A DNA stretch of 22,213 bases from Verrucomicrobiaceae bacterium UBA1938 (lineage in GTDB: Bacteria > Verrucomicrobiota > Verrucomicrobiia > Verrucomicrobiales > Verrucomicrobiaceae), in the NCBI GenBank assembly GCA_002336895.1, contig DDFC01000018.1:1-22213 (forward strand), written 5' to 3'. The notes beneath the pieces were generated by a model. The model saw only the letters and a program-made list of their open reading frames with translations, had not been told where the DNA came from and searched no databases. Both the position numbers and the translations under genes were made by a program. Shown one piece after another: positions 1 through 8,800 of this stretch. How positions within the stretch are numbered: the first letter of the stretch is position 1; every line of letters starts with the position of its first letter.

Positions 1-706
1 AGCGGTAGTCCTTGGGGTCTTTGACCAGTCCGGCACGCACGGGGTTGAGGTCGATGTAGGCGGCCATGGTGCGCAGAGGCTCGCCTTTGCCTTCGACGAG
101 CACGCTTTTGAAGCGGTCCATCCACAGGGTGCCGCGACGGCCACGGCGTTTGTTAAACCAGCGGCTGAAGCGCTCTTTGATTTCTTTGACGAAGAGGGAG
201 AGATCGCAGAAGCGTTTTTTCAGGGCGTCGATTTTTTGGTTGGCGAGGACGCCCATGCCGCGCTGGCGGAGGTCGGCGAGTTCATCGCGCAGGAGGCCGA
301 GGTAGGTCTTGCTGTAGAGGATGCTGAGGTGCTGGAAGAGCTTGGATTCGCCGTCGGGTCCGTCAAAGCGTTCGAGCCAGGTCCGTCGGTGGGGCACTTC
401 GGCGAGGAGGTGGAAGTGATTGCCCATGAGGCAGTAGGTGACGATCTTGATGCCGGAGAACTCGGCCATGCGCCAGATGCTGCGGCGCAGCGCCTCCTTC
501 TCGACGTCATCGAACCAAATCTCGCCGCCACAGGTGCGGGACATGACGTGGTAGCAGTAGGACTCGAAGGGCCCCTTGCCGAGGATGCGCTTGCGCCCGC
601 CGGACCAGGACCGCGCGGCAGGATAGAGGCCGGTTTTGGCATTCACACCGAGCAGCTGCTCCTCAAGCGGGAGCGACTGGGGATCAGGAGGTTGGGCAGT
701 TTGCAT
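1..706 (-). CDS. REP-associated tyrosine transposase (Y1/HUH type), 3' end outside window
   Basis: The reverse strand is open from an ATG at 706 to the left edge of the window (235 codons), so the C-terminus is missing. The protein carries the Y1_Tnp (IS200-like, RAYT) hallmarks: an HUH-type metal-binding motif GNHFHLL with His97 and His99, and near the end the family motif YIDLNPVRAGLV, whose Tyr217 is the candidate nucleophile. RAYTs are single-strand DNA transposases that act on short palindromic REP-type elements rather than moving themselves as ordinary insertion sequences. The N-terminal 35 residues (Pro/Gln/Leu-rich) precede the catalytic domain. No clear Shine-Dalgarno sequence is visible upstream of 706. 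A 17-bp repeat (AAAAAGTTGCCAGGCAT in the sense of this gene) lies about 45 bp upstream and recurs at 1118. Family assignment is firm from the motifs; activity cannot be judged. Confidence 0.88.
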   Translation of the reverse strand, partial: MQTAQPPDPQSLPLEEQLLGVNAKTGLYPAARSWSGGRKRILGKGPFESYCYHVMSRTCGGEIWFDDVEKEALRRSIWRMAEFSGIKIVTYCLMGNHFHLLAEVPHRRTWLERFDGPDGESKLFQHLSILYSKTYLGLLRDELADLRQRGMGVLANQKIDALKKRFCDLSLFVKEIKERFSRWFNKRRGRRGTLWMDRFKSVLVEGKGEPLRTMAAYIDLNPVRAGLVKDPKDYR

Positions 707-748
707 GGCGGGAAAATGGGTGAAATTTAAGAATAATCAATCAACTAA

Positions 749-765
749 ATGCCTGGCAACTTTTT
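749..765. repeat. 17-bp direct repeat, copy 1
   Basis: ATGCCTGGCAACTTTTT occurs here and again at 1118-1134 in the same orientation. The unit holds a short inverted repeat (TGCC-t-GGCA) next to a T run. Copy 1 lies upstream of the RAYT gene and copy 2 upstream of a transposase-like fragment, so it could be a REP-like substrate, an element boundary or a shared upstream segment. Confidence 0.8.
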
Positions 766-809
766 ACAAGTTCAAACGCAACCTCAAATCAGAGGTGCTT
801 GGTGTGACG

Positions 810-1019
810 CTAACAGATGCGTTCACGTCTGGCCTGGGCATCAGGGGCTTTGGCAAAGAAATCGGCGGGCAGCAGGCCACCGAGAAGGGCGGCCAGATCG
901 GGCAGCTCCAGATGACGGAGCTGCTGCAGACCACTGGCGATCCGGCTGGCAGGTGAAGGCTTCGCACGGCCTTGCAGCGTGCGGGGAAAGTGAGGGAGGA
1001 AACAGGTGCGAAGAGCCAT
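810..1019 (-). pseudogene. Possible N-terminal fragment of an IS4-type transposase
   Basis: A 69-codon frame on the minus strand reads RIASGLQQLRHLELPDLAAL and then LLPADFFAKAPDAQARRERI before a stop. This resembles, from memory, the N-terminal segment of IS4-family DDE transposases, which normally continues for several hundred residues. Here it ends at once and no DDE core follows, so it would be a decayed remnant. It lies between the two 17-bp direct repeats and next to the RAYT gene. The start codon at 1019 and the family call are tentative; it may simply be a short non-coding open frame. Confidence 0.35.
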
Positions 1020-1117
1020 GCACGTTCAACCCGCAACCCATCGCCTCGTTGTACAAAAGCCGAATGATCCAGGCCCTTCAAAAATCCACGAAAACCCGCC
1101 TTAACCGAGTGCCATTC

Positions 1118-1134
1118 ATGCCTGGCAACTTTTT
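1118..1134. repeat. 17-bp direct repeat, copy 2
   Basis: This is a perfect second copy of ATGCCTGGCAACTTTTT (copy 1 at 749-765). The two copies bracket about 350 bp that contain no intact gene but do contain a short transposase-like reading frame. Confidence 0.8.
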
Positions 1135-1170
1135 TGCTTCGTCAACCAGTTGTAGATTTACTCGACATTT

Positions 1171-2109
1171 CTATTCATTCAATAACCGAAGGGGCCGCCA
1201 AGTAAACTTGTATCCTTGTTTTATACTCCACTCACGAAACCGCTGGCTGAAAATCATATGCGTTGGCAGCCTGACCTGTCCCCACTGGTCAAGCTCCCAC
1301 GTGCAAGAAACATCAACCCCCATCAGGTGAGCAATGTCTGAGCGGCGGTAGGATAGTCGATAATCCGAGTAAGCATCCTCATCGAATCCACCATGTTCCA
1401 GTTTCAAGCTACACCATTCATCATTGCTCGCGATCAGCCTGCCATTACCGACACGGGGCGTCAATGTCGGAGGAAAGCTCTGTTGCGCTGCTAACCAAGA
1501 GGGATGCCAGATACGGCGGCGCGGCGTCTGATTCCATTGAATAGGCTGAAATGCAGCACCAGAAATGCCAGCACTGTGAAGATCTTTGATGGCCGATTCA
1601 CTCCATCCACTACTCATAGGCCAATTTCCCGGCAGTGCAATAACTTCAGCGGCCTTCTTGGCCTCTGCGGAATCGCAGCGGGCCATGGCCAGATTCGGCG
1701 GCGTAACATTCTGAACCCAGCCACCATAAGTTGATGGATACCCAATCAAAAATTCGGCAGATTTTTCCTCATTGGGATCAAGTTCACGTTTGCGCCGGAT
1801 CAAAAACTTCTTTTGACTTTTATCCATGAAGCACAAATTAAATACAGGTTCCCATCCTTCATTGGAAAGTTCAGCGAGGATGGCATGGAGACGATCATCA
1901 TTGGCCTGACACTCGACCATGAAAGATTTATCGTCCAATTGTCGATCCCCTTTCCAGTCGCGCCGATAAAGATTCAGCAGGCGCTGCATTCTTTCTGGTT
2001 CAGAAATGACAGCTTGGAAGAGCAACCTCCTTTGATAGTTCGGATTAAGTCTAATCTCAAACTGCCAAGACTCCGTACTTTCGACTTCAACTTGCAAGTT
2101 CATTGTCAT
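1171..2109 (-). CDS. Putative immunity protein for the upstream giant toxin
   Basis: This is a 312-residue protein with no signal peptide or membrane segment. Its ATG at 2109 lies two bases after the stop codon of the giant Hint-containing protein (TAA at 2114-2112), with a second in-frame ATG at 2103; this spacing implies translational coupling. I do not recognise a named family with certainty. Residues about 75-110 (LAELSNEGWEPVF, then KKFLIRRKREL) resemble the DUF4177 pattern. The last 50 residues (SDIAHLMGVDVSCTW...IFSQRFREWSIKQGYKF) recall the C-terminal half of SMI1-associated/Imm11-like immunity proteins. Its GC content is visibly lower than that of the giant gene's body and matches the giant gene's 3' tip. 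Position, coupling and composition support an immunity role (inference); the two resemblances are from memory. Confidence 0.8.
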   Translation of the reverse strand: MTMNLQVEVESTESWQFEIRLNPNYQRRLLFQAVISEPERMQRLLNLYRRDWKGDRQLDDKSFMVECQANDDRLHAILAELSNEGWEPVFNLCFMDKSQKKFLIRRKRELDPNEEKSAEFLIGYPSTYGGWVQNVTPPNLAMARCDSAEAKKAAEVIALPGNWPMSSGWSESAIKDLHSAGISGAAFQPIQWNQTPRRRIWHPSWLAAQQSFPPTLTPRVGNGRLIASNDEWCSLKLEHGGFDEDAYSDYRLSYRRSDIAHLMGVDVSCTWELDQWGQVRLPTHMIFSQRFREWSIKQGYKFTWRPLRLLNE

Positions 2110-2111
2110 TT

Positions 2112-2873
2112 TTAATCAATAATTCCATCCAGCCATGCATCATCATTTGTTAGGTGGGCATGCTTTCGCAGCGTCGCATTTATCACTCTTCTCGTGACTT
2201 TTGCAAGATTTCCATGCTTTGAATATGGTTCTCTGTTTACCGTATCATAGTATTGTCGAATGAGGCGCAGTTTACCTGCCGTTGTGTTTTTATCAGGCGA
2301 CGTGTCGAATGCATTCCGAACGACTGCCAGTTCACCCGCCAACCCGGTCCCATTGTGATATGGTATAGGAGCGTCATGAATTTTTTCATATGCGCCTCCT
2401 GCCCAATAAGGCTGTCCATTGCGATCTTTCCCTTGAACGAGACTTGGCATGATTGATTGAGGAACATTGTCAGCATCTGGCGTCATCCAGCTAAATCCAG
2501 TACGGGGACCAAGCCACTGCTCCCAGTCATGATGTACGGCCCATCCTCCTTGCGTTGATCGATCAGTGCTATTACGGAAGGCAGACCTAACAGATTGGTA
2601 TCCACTACTGTTCTGCTTCAAGTTTCTCATTACGTTGAACCAGTCATCAATCTCGCCTACGCCTCCTTCGGGTATAGTCTCCAACCACATGTTTTCCAGT
2701 TTTGTCATTATCTTGTGTGCAGCATGTCCAAACTCGTTAGGTGTAAGGCGATCTCGCTTAGTGGCCCGTTTGTTCATGGCAGCCATGCGATCAAGTACAC
2801 CCTTTGGATCATTATCCAGAGGATCCTCGTCAATCATACGAGTTACAAGCTTTTCGATTTTCTTTGGGCACGC
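2112..2873 (-). other. Toxin tip of the giant protein (residues about 2533-2785)
   Basis: The C-terminal domain after the Hint end (VHN at 2530-2532) begins ACPKK. It carries His2646-His2647-Asp2648, Asn2668 and His2705 in the order expected of a His-Me finger/HNH-type nuclease. The DNA here and in the immunity gene is clearly more AT-rich than the Hint-coding DNA starting at about 2877. The target (DNA or RNA) cannot be read from sequence. Another toxin fold using these His residues is possible. Confidence 0.5.
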
Positions 2874-5800
2874 ATTATGCACCCACACCCCCGCCCTGCC
2901 GACGAAGTAGGTGTGGTGCTCGCTGACCTCGAAATTGTAGGTCGTCAGCGTGTGGTTCGGGCTGCCGGCCAGGCGGCGCACACCGGTGACCGTGCCTGAT
3001 GAGCCGCTGCTGAGCCACACATGGTCTCCCGGATGCAGTGCGGCTGCTCCGCGCCAAGTGCCCTGCAGCCGCGCGCCTTCATCCACTCCCGAGGCGGGCT
3101 CTCCGCCCAGCACGTAGAACGGATGCTCCTCCGTGCTCAGGATCGTCTCTGGCAGCGTTTTAGCCTGCGGGCCGCTCTCCGGCTTCACGCTCACCTCGAT
3201 CAAAGCCGAGGGGTGCGTCACAAAGGTCTGCGCCACCTGCCGGAACTCCCTCCTGCCGCTGTGCTCATCGGCAGACAGCACCCAGGTCCCCGGCGTGATC
3301 GTCTCGATGGGGCTCAGCCCTTGTGCCGTCATGACCAGGGTGCCGGCGGCGAAGCATCCTCCCTTGAGGATGTAGCGGATCATGTTGTCCATGTAGCTCT
3401 CCATCTTGTTCCAGCAGCCGGACTGAGTCATCTGCGCGCGCACCTTGTCAGATTTCATGATCGCCTGATAAAACCGCACCATGCGCGGACCGATCAGCGC
3501 CGCCCCAACCCCCGCCGTGACAGCCGTGGCCGCCGCCGTGCCCAGCACAGACACCAGCGCCTCAGAAAAGATGTAGCCGCAGAGGTAGCCCTTCTGCTCA
3601 TTCGAAACGGCATCCAGGCTGTCCTGCATCTCCAGCAGCAGCCCTGCGGTCATCTGCAGCGCCTCATACGCGTCAGGCCCGAGCTCTTTGGCCTCTGCAA
3701 AGTTCCCCTCTTTGAGCAGCGAGACAAAGGCCGGCCCGTCTGTGAACACCTTGTCTGCGATCTCTGCGGCACGTTTCACCGCATCCACGGTCGCGCCCAC
3801 GGCTCCATCCACTGCGCGTGCTGCAGATACCATGGTGTCACGTGCCTGGTTAATGGCCCCCACGGCCTCCGCCCGCATGTTTTCAGTCAGCAGGTCCGCA
3901 TCAAAGACCTTCTCCGTGGCAAAGACGAGCACCAGTCCCACCTTGCGATTGAGCTTCCACCACTTTTTGGCGGCGCTCATCGCGGCATCTGGCACAGCCA
4001 TGACGGTGGCCTTGGCCTTGTCCACCCCCGCACCCAGGTGCGACCACAGGTCTGTGGGCATGTCTTTGAGGCCCTGCCACTGCTCGGAGAGATTGGCACC
4101 CACTCCATCCATGAAGCCGCTGCCAAATTTCCCTGCATCATCCGGTGCGAGGGCTTTTCCCAGACGCTCCATGCGCAAAACCAGGTCCTCTGAACTGAGG
4201 CGGCCGTCGCCGCTGGGATCGAGCAGCTTTTTCAACGGATCTGTCTGCACAATGATGGCATCCGTGCCGTCCAGCAGCTCCTCATCCGTACCCACCGGTG
4301 GCGGCAGCCAGCTGCTGCCGCCATTGGGATCGCTCGTCATGGGAGGTGGAGCCTCCGACACCTCTACAAACGGCTGAACGGGCACCAGCAAAGAAACCGC
4401 AGGGGCATTCGTCTCCCCTGGCAGGCCGATGAAGTGCATCTTGTCCCCCTCCTCCTCGCCTCTTACCTCAGCCACTGGGAGCTCACGATCTCCCTGCTTG
4501 AGCGTTTGTATGTACTCAAACAACGCCTGCGGGCCGTCTATCTTGATGAGGAAAGGATCGATGCGCCCTTCCGGAATGGGCTCGTCATGATCCGCGGCAG
4601 AAACTGCGACGCGGACGGTGGCGGCATTCTCCGTGCCACTGTAGATGTCTATAGGTGGCGAGTAGGTGTTATGCCCATTGAAAGTCTGTGAGTCCGGCGC
4701 GGATTCGATCCCGACGAATGTCTCACGCAAACTGCCCGTGGCGGTCTGCACACTCACCAGCACGCGATCAACCGAGGTATCGCTGACAGGCCCGCCACTG
4801 ACCACCTGCACGATCAGCCCGCTGGTGGCGTCCAAATAGAGCGGCGGGTCAGTGGAAGGCGTCGCTGTCAGCGTGGCGCTAACGCTGCTGCCATCGCGGG
4901 TCAGAGTCACAAACAACTGATTTGCTGCCACCGGAACTGCGCTGCCAGCGGGAATTCCGCCAGGATAAACAATGGAGACATTGCTGCCGCCCCCCACTGG
5001 GAACCCGGCAGCGGTGATGGCATCCGCCAGGGTGTCAACCAAGTCCACTTCAAAAGTCGCGGACACTTCGCCCGCCAAGTGGTAGGCCGGATCACGCACA
5101 CCCACGACAACGTTGTTGAGTCCCTGAAGGAGCGGCACATCGGTCATCGTCTGGCTGAACGTGCCCTGATACGGGTATGGGTGCCGCAGGTTCTCCGGCT
5201 GCGCAGTCTTGCTCACCACCAGCGAAATGCTGCCGCCGGCTCCAGCCAGACCATTGACACCGACATTGGCCGTGGAAATCACCCCACCTTTTGACTCCGG
5301 AATCAAATCACACACATCCGAGGTCACTGTGCCGGCAATGACCAGATTTCCCAAAATGGTGGCTCCATCATCGTCCAGATGAGGATTACTCACGGAGATT
5401 TGGTTCAGCGTGACCACGGGACGCGGCAGCGACACCACCGGATTGGTGATGCGCGTGACGCTGCTACCATCCTCTGATGGTGCGCAGGTGTAAGCGCTGT
5501 AGGAGGTTAAGGCCACTTCGTCCATTTTGATCCATGCGCCATTATCCCCCCCTTTGACCCACAAAGAGATCTTTTGATCTTTCAATTCCGTGCTGACCTT
5601 CACGCTCTCTAAAAACAACGTGTAATTGCCATTATTGTCTGACTCGCCCAGTCTGGCGACGTCGATTTCAACATCCGAAGGAATGAAATCCCCATCTGCA
5701 GACGCATTGCCTGTCACAGGAGCCACCTTGCGCTCTGTATCGGAATCATGTTTCCATAGCCGCAAGATACCGGTTTCCGGGAGATCATATTTCGGGGGCG

Positions 5801-8800
5801 CATATTCATACTCCGAAAGACGAACATTATTAGGATCAGAAGCAGGATACTGGAGCTTTATCTTGAGTCCGCCGGTTGAAACGCCAAGGCCTTGAAATTG
5901 CATGATGATCGGAATCAACGGAGCGGTTTGCAGGCTGCCGTCTTCTTTTGGACCCACCCCCTTGCCATGAAATTTATCTAGTCCATCTGCAAAATCAGGC
6001 ACGCCGTCTCCGTCCCAATCACCGTCATTGACGGTTACGACCTTGCCGATTTTACTTCCTTGCTGTGCTTTTTCTTCAACCTCTGATCTGTCAGGCAGAT
6101 CGCCCCCATTGTTGTTGTCTGAATCCACGTCCAGATCCAAAAACGCCAGCCATTCCCGCCCCCAGGAGGTCACATCGTCCTCCGGCCTGCCGGTCAGCAG
6201 AACCGTGCCATCTTCAGCGTCGAGACCACTGCCGCTGTGAGAGATCATCTGCCCCGGAGCGATGGTTAGTGTGACAGTGGTCACATCGGTGATCACCCCT
6301 TCCTCCTCATGCACGCGCAGGAAAGTGCGGCTGAGAGGCTTTTGCATGGCTGCCGCGCTGACATCTCTACGCCTCAGACACACCTCTGCTGCACCTCCGC
6401 TGGGGTAGTGATTCTCTTTGTAAGACGACCATCCCCCTCCCGCCGTCGGAGTCTGGCTGGGCAGCGCCATCCACTGCTCATCGCTGAGCGGCTGAGAGGG
6501 CGGAGCTGTGACCGTATCCAACCAGCTCCGCGGAGCGTCGCCCGTCATCTTTTCGATTTCATCCTTGTCATGGGTCACTTCTTCGATGCCTTCCCAGTTC
6601 TGCTGCCTGTAGAAGGCTTTGGAATCCGAAGGAGTCAGCTCCGTTCGAGTCTCGTACTTCTTCCCCGCCAGCTTCCACTCCCACACAGCATCCTTGCTCA
6701 TCACCAGGGTGCTGATGTTCTCAGACGCATTCATCTGATCAGCCACCGCCCCCTCGTACGTGCCCACGTAAGTGCGGATCTCATCAACATAGATCGTGCT
6801 GTCGGTATCCGAATCATACTGAGTGACGGTGACGGTGTACGCCCATGTGGGATCGGAGGTCTTCTGGGGCGCCTGATTTGTCGTCAGGCTGATGATGTCC
6901 GGATCATTCACGGCAATGTCGAAGCTCGCGTCCGCGTCCGCCTCATTGGAGGCCGTGCCAGACTTGTTGAAGTCCGTCGGTTTGAACACCACTGTGCTGG
7001 TGTAAGTTGGACCTGGAATGACCAGCGCAGCACTGGCCCTGCGCGCCACGAGCACCGGCTCACCCATGCTTTGCAACAAGTCTCCGCCAGTGCCGCCAGT
7101 GCCGCCAGTCGTGTCAACCCAGTCGGTGTCGTGCAATGCAAAGGTGAGCTGCCGGACGTCTGTGTGGGCGGCCGCATCATCCACCCGGACAGTGAATGTA
7201 TAAATGCCGACATCCGACTGCCCGTTGGAAGCACCGTAACTGGTCAGCATACCTTCCGCCCCCAGAGTGTAGCCTGGTGGGAGCCCCGTCTCTCCCGCCA
7301 TGAGAGAGAGGCTGAAAGCGTAGGGGGGGACCCCGTTGGCAGCCGACAACGGCGCACTGTAACTGCTGCCCACCACGCCTCCAGGCAAGGAGGTGGTGGT
7401 GATGATCAGCGATGACACAACCTCTCCACCGCCGCCATCATCATCTCCGGGGGGCGGAGTGCCATCTGATCTCACGTTGAGCATGAGATTCTGCACGGCG
7501 CTCAGGCCGATGGAGTCCGTCACCTGCACGGCGAAGCTGCTGCTGCCCACCAATGCCGACATGCCCGAAAGGCTGCCGCTGATGTCCAGGCTGAACCCGT
7601 CCGGCAGCGCGCCATTGCTGACGCTGAACTGATACGGCGGCACGCCGCCGCTGGCGGTGATGCTGGTGCTGTAGCCTGCATTCACCACGGCATCTGGCAG
7701 GCTCAAGGTCGTAATCTGCAACGATGGGTCGTCATTGACATTGGGGTTGCGGCCCTGCTGGTATTCCTGGAGGTTGAGCATCGAGTCGCCGTCCGGATTG
7801 GCCTGGGCGTCTCCGGGATCTCGCAGATCAAGGTGGTTCTGGTACTCCCACAGGTCCGGCATGCCGTCGCCGTCGTAATCGGTGCTGGTGGCACGCGGCG
7901 GCACGGTGATCAGGGTCGGGTCGGCATTGAGCGCGGCGGCCAGCGCCTGCAGGCCGTCGGCCGCGCCATCGTGGTCTGCATCCGCCATTTCCAGCCATGA
8001 GGGCTGCGGGCTGGTGGTGGTGGTCATGCCACTGAGCGTGAGGCTGGGCGGGGCCAGGCTGGTGATGGTGCACCAGATCCAGTACTGCATGTCTGTGATG
8101 CCGGAGCCGAAGGAGCCTGCCCTCCCGGGGTCGATCCCGAGGTAGATCTCCTCGAAATTCATGAGGCCGTCTCCGTCAAAGTCCTGGACTGCGTCGTTGG
8201 AGTCGGTCTTGCTCAGGATGCCGGGATATTTGGCGCTCCAGGCGTCTTCCAGCACATCAAGAATGCCGTCTCCATCGTCATCGTAGTGGTCCAGATCTGC
8301 GATGAGGCTCCAGCCATTGCGGTAGGCCTGCAGGTTGGAGTAGCCGTCGGCATCCAGGTCCCCGGCGGCATCTGCAGGATCGTTCATGCTCATGCCGTAG
8401 CCCTGGCTGGCATACCACTGCTCGATGCGGTCGGGGATGCCGTCTCCATCGGTGTCGGTCTGGTCCACGAGATAGTAGTCGGTGTAAACCTGGTTGGGAT
8501 CCGTCTTCTGCAGCAGGGGATTGGTGTGCCAGCTGTGGATTTCCTCAAAGTCCGTGAGCCCGTCGCCATCGGTGTCCACATTGTCCGGGTCTGTGCCGTA
8601 CTGGGTGCGCTCTTCGTAGTTGGTCAGGCCGTCGTAGTCATTGTCGGCGCCGTTTTCAGGGTCGGCGCTCCAGTTGTCCGCCGCATCAGGGATGTCGTCA
8701 TTGTCATAATCCGACCACGGCCCCGGATACCAGATGCCCTGGTAAACGTAGCCGCCGTTGTATTGATCAAAGGGGTAGCCGTCTGCCGGGTCGGGGATGC

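Larger units (their letters stand above)
707..1170. other. Gene-poor stretch between the RAYT gene and the putative immunity gene
   Basis: It holds the two 17-bp direct repeats and the possible transposase remnant described separately. No intact gene, RNA gene or clear terminator is visible in the rest. Confidence 0.6.
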
